From Eumeta japonica (taxonomy: Eukaryota; Arthropoda; Insecta; Lepidoptera; Psychidae): DNA of 64,000 nt. The translations under genes were made by a program, and so were the position numbers. Location: assembly GCA_005406025.1 (NCBI GenBank), contig BGZK01001285.1, positions 111,751-175,750 on the forward strand, given 5' to 3'. A model generated the notes under the pieces. It was given only the letters and a program-made list of their open reading frames with translations, was not told the origin of the DNA and searched no databases. Shown here piece after piece: positions 11,465 to 21,761 of the stretch (position 1 is its first letter; every line of letters begins with the position of its first letter).

Positions 11465-11960
11465 CGCACTCGTGTTTCTTCTGCCTTATTCGCTCGCGAG
11501 CGTGAAACATCACAGGGCTGGCAACGAAACGTGCTCGTTAAGCCGCGGCCGCTTAGCAAAATCGTACGTAACAAGTGCCCCGCGGCGGGCGCCCGCGGGG
11601 CACTCCGCCGGCCCCCTCCGGAAATCTGTTCGAAAGCGGGGAATGTTTATTAAATTCTTTCGCTTAAAGTAGTGGTAGTAGGAACGGCGCGGCCGGCGCG
11701 TTACTTCGCTACCTGACGGAATTTGTAGGTTGGAAAAAAAATCAGGTATTTTTGGCGAAAGCCCTCCATAGGGTCGAGGGCGCTCGGCGCGCGTCCGGCC
11801 TCTTTCATGTCGGCGCCGGTGGGACGCCCCCGCCCCCGCCGCGCGCCCGGCCCTCGCGCGCCCTTCCCTGTTTATTTATCGACGCGACGGTCCTATTTTT
11901 GACTGGCCCTTCACTCCGTCCGTGATGACCCGCGGGCCAACAACTTCGCACTTATAATAT
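11465..11960. promoter_or_regulatory. GC/CpG-rich island
   Basis: About 500 bp of strikingly GC-rich DNA in an AT-rich setting. It has CpG-dense runs at 11520-11620, 11680-11705 and 11790-11875 and a strong GC hairpin (11574-11604). No reading frame is convincing. It could be a promoter-proximal or conserved regulatory region of an unseen gene. This is inferred from composition only. Confidence 0.35.
11574..11604. repeat. GC-rich perfect hairpin (12-bp stem)
   Basis: Left arm AGTGCCCCGCGG (11574-11585), loop CGGGCGC, right arm CCGCGGGGCACT (11593-11604). Confidence 0.85.
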
Positions 11961-12605
11961 TAAGTAACCGTTTGCTGTAATAAATATCGGTTTGAGCGTG
12001 TAAAGGACCTCGATATTAATAAAAAAAAAAACAAATAATACCGTATATTTTCAGCATTGAAACGACTCAACGATGATGGAAGTCAATACAAAATTGTTGT
12101 TGTATTGACTTTCAATACAGTAATGAACTGAATCCAGCCTTTTACTGGTAGAATCGACGTCGTTATATTTCGCGAACTTGCGAAATATAATCGTCTGAAA
12201 TGCTTCAGCTACGGAATATAAAATTTGGACATTTCGGCGATGTTTTGTTACCAACTGAAAAAGCTGTAGCTGTAAAGATGACATTCTGTGTCAGGTCGAC
12301 TTATAAGAAGTTATTACGAAATCATTTACGTTTCTTTTCTAAGTCATTTTACGGGAAAACTAGGAATTTAGTATAAGTACATGGAATTGTGTTTTCTACT
12401 TAATAAAAAAAAAAAATAATTGAAATGAGTGGAGGTGAACTTACCTTATTATCCTATCGATATTATAATTGTGGAATTTTGTATGTTTGAATGTTTGTTA
12501 GTCAATCATGTTTTAAGGAATGAACAGACTTGACTGAAATTAAAAAGTAATATAGTTTATGCATCCGAATAACATAATCATGGGCTATAATTTATAAAGA
12601 TATTA
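11961..12605. other. Unassigned AT-rich DNA
   Basis: No motif supports the open frame on the minus strand at 12051-12284. Nothing else is recognised. Confidence 0.3.
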
Positions 12606-12610
12606 ATTTT

Positions 12611-12632
12611 TGCTCGCGACTTCGCTTGCGTG
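12611..12632 (+). repeat. 'CTCGCGACTTCGCTTGCGTG' module
   Basis: A short GC-rich word of the type (G/C)CTCGCG..TTC.C..GCGTGG, common at the edge of lepidopteran repeats. Further copies: 13149-13175 (minus), 13902-13932, 32660-32683 and 60313-60347. As at 13149, 32660 and 60313, a degenerate GATCG/ATTCG-rich tract lies next to it. Confidence 0.5.
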
Positions 12633-12674
12633 ATCTTAGAACGAATTATTAACCTATTTCGATTGATATATAAT

Positions 12675-12752
12675 AATATGTATCGAGTACGAATATCTAG
12701 AACATTATTGTCTGAACAATAATGTTCTAGATATTCATATTCGATACATATT
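12675..12752. repeat. Long hairpin: 37-bp stem with 2 mismatches, 4-nt loop
   Basis: The inner 21 bp of each arm are perfect (12691-12711 and 12716-12736), with loop CTGA at 12712-12715. Complementarity resumes after two mismatches through TATGTATCGA / TCGATACATA. The stem is far longer than expected by chance and is embedded in an ATTCG-rich degenerate tract. Confidence 0.9.
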
Positions 12753-13130
12753 CGAGTTCGATATTGATTCGAAATTGGAATCGCGAGCTGGATCGAGATC
12801 AGGATCAAGGGCGTAAGTAAAATCGTTTCATAACAAAAATATTTGCAGCATTACGTGTGTTTTGGGTGTAAGAATTTGGATCTTTCTGGTATGGATTCGA
12901 AAATGAGACAGTTATTGAGATCGTGGTTGACAACGCTATGGATCTATATAAAAGATGAAATAAATTTTCTTATGTCCATGCAGCCGGAACCACGGGAGAA
13001 TTATGTATATTTTGATAAGAGACGAAATCTAGATCGGAACCAGAATTGAAGTTAAAAGCGGAGCCAGGACTGAAATCGAAAGCAGAAAATAGTATCAGGA
13101 TCATGGGGAACAGAGTGATCGGTCGATATG
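12753..13130. repeat. Degenerate hexamer arrays 2 and 3
   Basis: Two tracts (12753-12815 and 13005-13130) of loosely repeated GAATCG, GGATC, GAAATCG units in the same style as 5665-5760. The open frame between them (12843-13049) follows a 'TTTGCAG' acceptor-like site but its end is composed of the array, so I do not call it a gene. Confidence 0.5.
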
Positions 13131-13148
13131 AATAATGAAAGATTTGAT

Positions 13149-13175
13149 GTCCACGCGGGAGTGGCCGCGAGCTAA
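13149..13175 (-). repeat. 'CTCGCGGCCACTCCCGCGTG' module, minus strand
   Basis: Reverse-orientation copy of the module seen at 12611, 13902 and 60313. The hexamer array at 13005-13130 lies on its downstream side, the same polarity as at 60313-60440. Confidence 0.55.
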
Positions 13176-13179
13176 GGCT

Positions 13180-13900
13180 ATTTTAAACAATAGTGATTAC
13201 AAAATGAGGATTTTGATATAAAATTAAATGCCATCGAGGTTCAGGAGCTCTTCAATATGCGCACTCATATATATAATATGTAGAACAATGTTTTAAATGT
13301 CTGATCCAATTTTACAGCTACCTCAGTAGTTCAATAATTTTATTATTCGTAAACTAAATTAATTTATTGTCGAATACGCTGCAAATGCATATAAATCACA
13401 AAAACGCACTTTGGGTCATATGTATTGTGTAAGTATAATAATATCGGTTATGCAGTATTCTATTTCACTGTGTAAAAAGTAGCTAGGTATTTGGTCTTTA
13501 TTCATTACAGTATTTGCGACTGCATTCATATGTGATTATACGGATTGTTCTAAATATATTTGCCTGAGTTTTAATTGATATTTGTATAATATTCACATCT
13601 AGTTATTTGATATGATAACAATATAGTTATTTGATATCTTCAACGCAAAGATACGGATTTTTTTAAAAGCCGATACCTATCCTTCATAGTCATCACAGTT
13701 GAATACAGTTCATTATTTTGATATGGGTCACTCTAAAGAGCCATTAACTGAACGAGGGTATGTAATTGTCACACTCGGCGGAAGGGGTGACAATAGTGTT
13801 AGTGGCAGAGGCACTTACTGTTATTGAAATGAGTATTTTCAAAGAAATCGGGACATACGATGTTCTTTCGGTATTTATAAGTAGATAAAATTATAATGAA
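13180..13900. other. AT-rich, nothing recognised
   Basis: No gene, repeat family or structured element could be supported. Confidence 0.3.
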
Positions 13901-13901
13901 T

Positions 13902-14560
13902 ACTAGCTGTGCCCGCGGTTCCACTCGCGTGGACTCCACAATATCTGTTTAGACTTTTTTTTTTTTTTTATAAACAAAGTATTTTACTTGGGTAAGTTAA
14001 ATATGGTACATAATAATAAAACAAATACGTTTAATTTAAACATACTTTTATTTATTTTATGTATTTCATATATTTATATATATCCTAATTCGAAAAAATG
14101 TATTTTCTTGACATCAACGCCTCTGTGTACAACACTCCTCGTTTTTGTAGTGGGCTCAAGACGCCATCGACAGCTGGGTGTTATTTCAAAGACATAAATA
14201 CTTGTTTCGGATCATCCTTAGAATATAGACAAGGACTATTAGGACTTTTTTGTAGATCTGTGCTATATAATCTACATTTATATAGCACATTCCTTTTGCA
14301 TTCATTCATTGAGCATATCCTTATTGTTTACCGAGTGCAAGCCACTTTGAAAGCGTCTTTTTTCCAACTTGATTCAGCGTTATCGTCACTGATTATTTCG
14401 TACGTTACTTTACATAAAAAATGTATTCCATAACTTAAATAAATAATATAGTTATGTGTAAAAAAAAAAACATGTGAATCGGATAAGTAGTTCTCGTGTG
14501 AAAAGGACATCAACAGACAAACAGACAGAGAGATGTTGAGTTTTATAATATAACGATGTA
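13902..14560 (+). repeat. Insect interspersed repeat (module at 5' edge, polypurine 'cagacaaacagacag' end)
   Basis: Begins 'ACTAGCTGTGCCCGCGG' and 'TTCCACTCGCGTGG' and ends with 'ACAGACAAACAGACAGAGAG' at about 14512-14531 then 'TTTTATAATATAA'. This start/end combination is typical of decayed non-LTR or SINE-like elements in Lepidoptera. The overlapping open frames inside (13988-14433) have no recognisable domain. Confidence 0.5.
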
Positions 14561-14876
14561 CTCTTTTCGTATTATATCAATAAATTATGTCTTTTACACC
14601 CTTTATTTGTTTTGTTATATATTATATATATAGGATTACATTTTAAGACAGCGACAATGTAATTCTTATAATTTTTTCCAATTATTGCTGAACATTAGCG
14701 AGTTGTTACAAATAAATGTACGTAAGCTTATCGGTAAGTAACATAGATATATCAATCAATACGTCAATGGTAATTACATACAAAAAAATTAAATATTTGT
14801 TCTAATGTTTTTTGAATAAATAGAAGTTTCACATTTTTTTTGTTTAGCAACAAATTGTAATTAAACAAACACTAAA

Positions 14877-14915
14877 GTATTATGGGATGCTTAACGTAAA
14901 AGCATCCCATAATAC
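14877..14915. repeat. Perfect hairpin (16-bp stem, 7-nt loop)
   Basis: Left arm GTATTATGGGATGCTT (14877-14892), loop AACGTAA, right arm 14900-14915 exactly complementary. It sits just upstream of another repeat 3' end (14925-15010). Confidence 0.85.
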
Positions 14916-14924
14916 ATCATAATA

Positions 14925-15010
14925 CAACTCAGTGAAAACCTTATTCAAATCGGTTAAACTGTTTCTGAAATTAGCGTGCACAAACGCACAGACAATCAGA
15001 CAAAAATGTT
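14925..15010 (+). repeat. Repeat 3' end ('caaatcggttaaactgtttc...cacagacaatcagaca')
   Basis: Contains a decayed form of the widespread insect-repeat phrase 'aaaatcggttcagccgtttc', then an ACAGAC-like run. The element upstream cannot be delimited. Confidence 0.45.
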
Positions 15011-15659
15011 GAAAATTATTTTTTTGGCCACATTAATGTTAGTAGAACGTGCATAAATTGTTTTTGTGAAAAAATATTTAATGTACAGACACGGTTAGTT
15101 TATGATTTTATTATATAATATGTATAAGTAATATTTTAGAATCTTTTTCAACGATGTCTTTCAAACTCGCTTTTTTAGATCAAAATTCACTTTTAAAATG
15201 TATGTCAATTTCGAACTAGCATATAAATGTAACATTTTATTAAATTTCGACTTAAAGGAGTTTTTTGTTCGCAATATTCAAATCATCGTATTGTATTAAT
15301 AAAATTAATTTTGCGTTTTTAGTTCCAAAAATAATATTTTAAATTACATTTGATCACAATTTTTATATTGCACTTTCTATAATTCCCTCTCGTGCAGCTC
15401 AAAAGACTATCGAAGAACGCTCGTTGAAAGACATTTCGAAAAACACTCCTAAACTATATATATATTAGTATTTCACATGGATTGTTACGGATTGACTGGG
15501 AACTAGTACCGCACACGCAGCTTTTACGTTTACCGTATTTCAATATCGAGCACTATACATAAATATTTACACGTATATATAAATTAACAGTTTAATATAT
15601 ATCAAGGTATGTGATGCAGCATTTGATACTTATTATGGAAAAAATATATGCATGCATGA

Positions 15660-15745
15660 GATGTGGGCAATGCGTAGTGCTCGGCGCCCCCGCGGGGACC
15701 GAGGGCCCCGGGCGGCGGGGGCGGGCGGGATAACGCCGAGAAATA
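15660..15745. promoter_or_regulatory. CpG/GC-rich pocket
   Basis: Dense GC run (CCCCGCGGGG, GGGCCCCGGGCGGCGGGGGCG) in otherwise AT-rich DNA. No coding frame. It may belong with the exon-like segment at 15850-15945. Inference only. Confidence 0.3.
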
Positions 15746-15849
15746 AAATTACTCAGCACAAAATGATCTTTATTTCAAGGGAAATTACGGAAAAGGATTC
15801 ACTACAAAAAAAAGACGTTGCCTTGTAAGAGGAAAATGAGTTTACTTAC

Positions 15850-15945
15850 CCACCACCGTCTCCCGCAGGCGGCAGCCGGCCGAGGGAGGGGATAATTCGA
15901 AACGAACGTTCGTAAACAACCCACCACACGTATACGATTTTGTGT
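15850..15945 (-). other. Candidate 96-nt internal exon
   Basis: On the minus strand a good acceptor ('TTAAATTTCAG', ending 15946) and a consensus donor (GTAAGT, 15849-15844) bracket 96 nt. The length is a multiple of three and all three frames are open. The segment is GC-rich compared with its flanks. One frame reads 'RSFRIIPSLGRLPPAGDGG'. No protein family is recognised, and such a pair can occur by chance. Confidence 0.22.
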
Positions 15946-16339
15946 CTGAAATTTAATGGATTCGAGAAATCATCGATCGTTACCGAAAACTAAATTGAGC
16001 TTATACTGAGCATAATTCTCTCTTGACGGTTGGCGTTTTAAGGTACATTCGCATTAAAAGGCTGTTTTTGTAATCGCCACGCTGGGCGGGTCGCTCTACA
16101 ATCATAGTAAGGTGCCTAAAAAATAGTGAGACCTAAAAGACTGATTTATTTATTGGATAAGTGACACTCAAACACATGGCAATATTTGATGTAGAATAAG
16201 TGTATAAAATTTGTTGAGGTCTCTATAGTTAATTTTAATATCAATCTGTATACTCTTACATTTTCGCCTTTCGTTTTCGTTTGCTGACCGTACAAACCTC
16301 AAATACTGGAATCACTGGATATGCATTATTTATTTCCAG

Positions 16340-16460
16340 GTCGAGACGAACAGCGGCGAGCGGAGTGCAGCCCCCTAACCCGACGAGCTGCGTCAGCAAA
16401 GACAAAGCCGGCGCGCGTCAGCAGAAAATTTTTCTGCTGACTCATGGCGTTACGTACTAA
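16340..16460 (+). other. Candidate terminal exon-like segment
   Basis: A strong acceptor ('TTATTTATTTCCAG', ending 16339) is followed by a GC-rich 39-codon frame that contains 'GVQPPNPTSCVSKDKAG' and ends at TAA (16458-16460). AATAAA lies at 16464-16469. The 3' part contains a 12-bp perfect inverted repeat (16417-16441) and an AP-1/Maf-like word TGCTGACTCA, so a regulatory reading is also possible. No protein family recognised. Confidence 0.2.
16417..16441. repeat. Perfect inverted repeat (12 bp, 1-nt spacer) with AP-1/MARE-like core
   Basis: GTCAGCAGAAAA (16417-16428), spacer T, TTTTCTGCTGAC (16430-16441). The right arm runs into TGACTCA, giving TGCTGACTCA, which resembles a Maf/AP-1 site. 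Confidence 0.7.
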
Positions 16461-16623
16461 TGTAATAAAAATGTATGTGTATGCGTAAAAATAGAATAAT
16501 ACGATAAGCTCGATCTAAGAACATTAGTACAGATGTATTAGACTTTTCATGTGTCTTTACTCTGGGATTATTTGGCTTGAATTCGAAAAGTCATGATTTC
16601 AATATTTTAGATATATTTTTTAA

Positions 16624-16985
16624 AGGTTTCGTACCTTAAAAGCAAAAAAAAGAATCCTTATAAGAGCACTTCGTTGTCCGTCTGCCTGCATGCCAAGGCC
16701 CTATTTCTCAGGGTTGCGTGTGGCTATCGAGTTGAAATTAATACAAAATATGAAGGTCTGGGGTTCCACGGAGCTGTAAAAAATCAAATTCCTAAATTAA
16801 CGTAACCAAATTACAGACGAAATACGATCATTTACATTTTATATTTTGAAAATTATTTCTTTTTTTCATTGATCTAGAATCAAAAAATTCAGCACAAGTT
16901 TTGATGAAAAATCTGAAATCGTTAATTTGTAGTTATATTATAATTTTTCTTTTGTTATTACAAACACGTTTCGAGTATAGGCTGT
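16624..16985 (+). repeat. Repeat family E, 5'-end copy (E3)
   Basis: Starts 'AGGTTTCGTACC', followed by an A-rich stretch, 'GTTGTCCGTCTGCCTGC', 'CAAGGCCCTATTTCTCAG', 'AGCTGTAAAAAATCAAA' and 'TTTGTAGTTATA'. This follows the order of E2 (7690-8040). It supplies the terminus missing from E1. Confidence 0.7.
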
Positions 16986-16989
16986 GCTG

Positions 16990-18045
16990 TAAACCAATAT
17001 ATGGGTGAATATTTCTTAACGTATCTCTAGGAAAAATTAAGTTTTTCTAAAATTGTGTCATTAAAAAAATAGAAACATTTTTCAATGAAAAAAGTAATAG
17101 TTTTGGATGACCTGAGACTAATATCTCGCCAGTATCGGTATCGAAAACGAATAAAAAGCAATCGAGACTCTTGACAAAAAAGTATCTACACACACAATTA
17201 AGTTTGTATGAAACTCTCTGGAAGCGGGTTCTATTCAAATTTTATGTTGCTTGTGAGTTACTTTATTTTAATTATACATCTAAAACAAGTAAGTATTTAT
17301 GTATAATAAAAAAATTATAAATTTAAATTAACGTAAAATTAATAGAGAGAAAAAATGTTTTAACAGTAGAAGAAAATAAATATCGATAGGTAAAAACTTA
17401 AAGGAGAGCAAATAATAACACTTATGTTGAGCTCAAACTTTTCTAAATAGTCGATCCCGCTTACTGCTTCAGAAAACTTTTGGACGAAAAATTGGGATGC
17501 TAATTTTTATAGAGGCTTTTATACACCTATATTATTCTAAGACAATTCTCTATTCTTTTTCATAATTGACCCTCAGTTGGGCAGGAATAACACGAACTGT
17601 TTTCGTTTTAACGGATCCAACTTGGAAAAAATTTCGATGAAATCTTCCAAGAAATACGAAAGGAAAATAAATTAATACGATAGTCCGGTCACGAAATGTT
17701 AAGTGCTTAATATCTTTGCACAGATCTGAAGAGATATTTTACTGAAAGAAGTACTTGGCTTGAAGAGGATATCCTCAGCATGATTATTTGTTTTCCATTC
17801 GAGGAGATGATTACGTCCACTTAAGAAACTTATTTTATATGTCCACTTATTTCTCTAAATATCTCATAAATTTATTCTAAACTTATATCTTAGGCAGATG
17901 ATGTAACGTAGTGACTAGGCAAACCTGATGTTGAACAATTTATAATGTACACTTTATAGGGCCATGCGTGCGCTTTTATTATAAAATCTCTCAACTGAAA
18001 ATCACATAAATTTCAACAGACATTAAAAATTTCGTAACAATGTTT
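16990..18045. other. AT-rich, nothing recognised
   Basis: No coding or repeat family could be supported. The minus-strand frame at 17047-17238 has no recognisable motif. Confidence 0.3.
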
Positions 18046-18047
18046 AT

Positions 18048-18290
18048 TGGGCAAGGGCTACTATGCAGTATCTGCATATATTAAAAAGAACCCCTTGGCA
18101 TGGAACTTTTCGGCTACTAGGTTGTTTTTTGTAATTTCAAACTTGATACCAGTAATAGTTTTCGAAGCATACTAATATCTATCTATAAGCTAAAAAGAGC
18201 CAATCTTGCATTTTTTTGCCCATTCTTCTCAGGGTGTTTCAGCATTTGGAATGAGTGGTAATGTTATTGTCAAAAAGTAGTATAGCGACG
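18048..18290 (+). repeat. Repeat family F, copy 1
   Basis: Shares 'GCAAGGGCTA', 'GTATCTG.ATAT.TTAA', 'ATTCTC..G', 'CAGCATTTGGAATG' and 'G.A.TGTTA.TGT' in order with 61998-62225, in the same orientation. The BEL LTR at 18308 is inserted just beyond its end. Confidence 0.55.
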
Positions 18291-18302
18291 TATGTCGTCG
18301 TC

Positions 18303-18307
18303 ATATT
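18303..18307 (+). repeat. Target-site duplication ATATT (left) of LTR copy A
   Basis: ATATT immediately precedes the LTR start TGTTACGG. The identical 5-mer follows the LTR end GTTACA at 22419-22423. Five bp fits BEL/Pao integration. Confidence 0.8.
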
Positions 18308-18832
18308 TGTTACGGATAGGAGCGCTCTTAATATTTAAATGTGATAATGTGTAGAAAATGTGTAAATAAATGTATATGAATTTATAAAATCGGACTTAGG
18401 TTAAGGATTCTTTCTGCGTTTAATTGCATTATAGTTTAAATCATTGTCTTTTATTAACCGGCGGGGGGGATTAGTTATGAGGATTTTTTTATACGTAATG
18501 TTTGTTTGTTTGTGTATATTTATTTTTAGTGGAATATTTCTTGTCTTGTTTGTTTTAATTGTGTATTTAATTTTAAATTTGAAATTATTGTAATGCACGT
18601 ATGAATTGCATATTAAATTGTGCTGAGACGAGGGGATCAATGAGTGGCAGAGAACCGGAGCGGTCTATACAGTACGGCCGCGACTCGGTATACCAAGCGC
18701 ATGTGGCGCTCTTACGTTAAATGTGTGAAGTGAATGGTCACGTCCCCACAAATGTGATGTACGCAGTTCATATATGTAAGCGTATGCGCCGTTTATAAAT
18801 TGCAGCGGATTTGGTGCGTCCGTCAGACAGTT
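18308..18832 (+). mobile_element. BEL-type LTR copy A, upstream part (U3, TATA box)
   Basis: Begins TGTTACGG. It aligns block by block with the minus-strand LTR at 27314-27955 ('GTACGGCCGC', 'AAATTGTGCT', 'GCATATTAAATTG') and with the LTR at 44620-46829 ('TATAA.TTGCAGCGGA'). The TATA box is TATAAAT at 18794-18800; an Inr-like GTCAGAC places +1 near 18825. At 18814-18832 the LTR is interrupted by a jockey element in the same orientation. Together with the downstream part it forms a solo LTR: no internal BEL region is present. Confidence 0.85.
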
Positions 18833-18988
18833 ATCAGTTCAGTTCGCTTTTTGCTGTACTAAAGAGTTGTTGTGCTTTTACAAATTTTCCTAACCTCAGC
18901 ATTTTGACGATTTGTTATTGTTGGCTACTACCTATCGATCCCTTGGCGTTTATCGTTTAGGATCGTTAAGTGTGTAGCTTAACTTCCT

Positions 18989-19261
18989 GTGCTATTGTTA
19001 CGAATCGGATACGAATGTCCAAATACAATACTTAAAAAATTAGTTGCTAAGGCAACTCCTTCCTCGAGTCATACCTCGAGCGAGACAGACAGCACAAGGT
19101 CTAGTTGTGCGTCTAGCCACTCTTCCTCCCCGACTTCATCGGGTAAGGGCAAACACAGTGCGAGTTCGCTCTCAGATGAGGAGACAACTAGCTCCGAAGA
19201 CACTGTTGTAGGATCAGGTAGTGATCCTGAGGAATCTGAGGACTCCTTCACGTCAGTATAG
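18989..19261 (+). pseudogene. Jockey Gag N-terminal region (Ser/Thr/Glu-rich)
   Basis: A 90-residue frame rich in Ser, Thr and acidic residues ('SSHTSSETDSTRSSC', 'DEETTSSEDTV'), like the low-complexity N-terminus of jockey ORF1 proteins. It ends at TAG (19259-19261). The rest of Gag resumes about 300 bp downstream in another frame, so the gene is broken. Confidence 0.6.
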
Positions 19262-19555
19262 GGTAAAAAAGCTATTAAAAATGGGAGGGTAGCCCGTCGC
19301 CGGAAGGATGACGATAGATAATGATCCATCTCCGAGTGCAACGACGACTACGACGTTCCGTCACGACACTCCAGTCCTCTCAACATCTTGATCCAAGAGC
19401 CCGTCAACATTAATACTCTGTCGACTGATAGGTTAAACAAAATTAAGGTATATTTGTTAAAAAGATCTAGCTTCATGAAAATCTCTGTAGATTTCATACG
19501 TCTGCATATTAATTATTCTAAACCCGTCCGTGTCGCGTAGGACAATATCAATATA

Positions 19556-20075
19556 ATGTCACCTGATGTTGAGACTTTCAGAAAGCTTAATAAGTACCTT
19601 ATTGAAAATGAAGTACAATTCTACACTTACGCTCTAGAAGAAGAGAGTAAACACAAAATTGTTATCCGTGGTATCCTGAAAAACATATCGACTGAAAATA
19701 TCAAATCAGATTTCACCGTCCAAGGTTACCCCATGTATGCTGTTTACTGAATTTTCTGTAGAGATGGGACAACTACAGGTCTGGTTCTTTTGGTCCTACC
19801 TAAGACCGAAGAGACCAGACTTATCGCAAAGAATTTCTCGAAAGTGTGTGGTCTTCCCTGCATGGAGGCCCCACACAAGAGAGGAGATCCAGAGCTGTTT
19901 CACTGTTACCGAAGTGTCTGTGGAGCACCGAAAATTACCTGCGGACGCTCTCGGATTACTGAGAGCCAGTAACGCAGCTCTATGGCACTTATACGCATAT
20001 CACAGCAGCAAAAATAGGTCCAGCGCGGGCTCTCCAACGTTGTGTGAGAGTCCGCATGACGAAGGTCAAAAATGA
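19556..20075 (+). pseudogene. Jockey Gag PRE_C2HC domain and zinc-knuckle remnant
   Basis: Residues 'TFRKLNKYLIENEVQFYTY' and 'HKIVIRGILKNISTENIKSD' are a clear PRE_C2HC domain, the RNA-binding module that precedes the zinc knuckles in jockey Gag. A frameshift near 19740 leads to 'LVLLVLPKTEETRLIAK' and 'EAPHKRGDPELFHC', the usual linker to the CCHC knuckles, which are degraded ('FHCYRSVCGAPKITC'). Confidence 0.8.
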
Positions 20076-20339
20076 AAAATGTAACAACCGTATGGAAAAT
20101 ATTACTCCCACATGCCGAACTTTTTGGAAATTAACCATGGCTCTAATGTTAGAAGGGTATTTCTCCACTTTATCCTTGAAAAGATCTGATAGCTCCCTTG
20201 AAGTAGATGATCTAAAGAAAACGGAATGCATAGCGGACAGCACAGAGCTCCAATGTTCTCATACCTCACCACCACATGATAGTCAACGCATCACATCCAT
20301 CAAAGAGGGAGTTCGTAATAAAACCTCCTTCATACCCTA

Positions 20340-21761
20340 AGACGATCTGTCCTCTGGTTCTATTAATGAGGGCCAGAAACACGTTAAGAATTTAAAAGTC
20401 AAAAAGGCATCTGACCTTGATGGCATTAGTTATAAAGCTATCAAGTACTTTCCTTCAACTCTTTTATTATTTTTGTTCGTAATCTTTAATGCGTGCCTTA
20501 AAAATTTTTATTTCTCTCCCCTCTGGAAGGAATTCTGGGTAATTGGCATCCCTTAACTTGGGAAATTTCGCGACCTCTAAGCCAACTATAGACCCATCAG
20601 TTTGTTGAGCGTTCTAGGCAAAATTTACAAAAGAATTGTTAAGACTTGGTTAAGCGATTATCTATTCAGCAAAGGCCTAATTGTAAATGAACAGTTTGAA
20701 TTTCGACCAAACCATTGTTGTCCTCAACAAGCCCTCCACTTAGCCGAATACATCACGGAGGGTTTTGAAACTAAGAAAAGAACTGTAGCGGTCTTTTTTG
20801 ACCTGACAAAGGCCTTTGATAAGGTATGGCACGCAGGTCTTATTTACAAACTTTACCTCCTGGAAATCTCAGATCATCGTATTCACATAATAATTCATTA
20901 CCTAACTGACAGAGATTTCATGTTCAGACAGGAAAATACACACTCTTTTAGAAAACTCATAAAATCACTCCCGTTCCGGAACCTCAAGGCTATACGCTCT
21001 CTCCCCTTTTGTATTCAGAGTAAACTAATGATATACTGCGACCGTTATCAAGCGTCCAGCTCAAGTTATTTGCCAATGACACTGCTTTGTATTTGCGCGA
21101 TCAAACGAAAAGAAGTATTTGCTCTCACCTCCAGAGGGCCATCGATGAGATGACTTGATGGTAACAAACTTGGAGAATAGAGGTGAAACCTGATAAATCA
21201 GTAGCCATCTATTTCATATATAGAAAGGGTAGAAGCACATTTGTAGTCGCTCACGGTGCCCTCTCCCTTTATATTTGTAATGCACCCATTCCGTGGCAAC
21301 ACACCTATGATTACATAGGTATCACACTTAATAGGAACCTCCATTTCCGAGATTAAAACAAGCGTGTTAGGAAAACGGCAATTTTCTACAAAGCACATTT
21401 CAATGGTATGCTGGGTAGGAAAAGTAAACTTTCATTACGCAATAAGCGTACTCTATACTTCATGTACATAAGAAGAATGATGACATACGCGTCCATTGTC
21501 TTCGCCCACGCCGCCCCAACTGCACTAAAGAAACTCTAAGCCTTGCAGAATAAATACTGCAGATCAGCTACCAATGCACATTGGTGTGTTAGAAATTCAG
21601 TCATTCACAGGGACTTAGATATTTCAATAATAACTAAATATATGAAGGACGTATCCGAACGGTTCTTTTCTATCGCGGAACCCCATTTAAGCCCGCTTCT
21701 TTCCGTAGCAGCCTCTTTATCATTTCATCAGGTCACGGAATATTATCACAAATCCACCTGA
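20340..21761 (+). pseudogene. Jockey reverse transcriptase (ORF2), broken
   Basis: Domains in order: 'KKASDLDGISYKAIKYFP' (RT fingers, about 20400-20455); 'NYRPISLLSVLGKIYKRIV' (20584-20640); 'NEQFEFRPNHCCPQQAL'; motif A 'AVFFDLTKAFDKVWHAGLIY' (20790-20850) with its catalytic Asp; motif C near 21070 reads 'KLFANDTALYL', i.e. FAND in place of the catalytic FADD; and the C-terminal tail 'QNKYCRSATNAHWCVRNSV' and 'KYMKDVSERFFSIAEPH'. Stops and frameshifts are present, so it is inactive. The first half of ORF2 (endonuclease) is missing. Confidence 0.88.

Noticed and set aside
16341..16460. CVSK word resembling a paired-domain segment
   Set aside because: Only four residues match; flanking residues do not fit a Pax paired domain.
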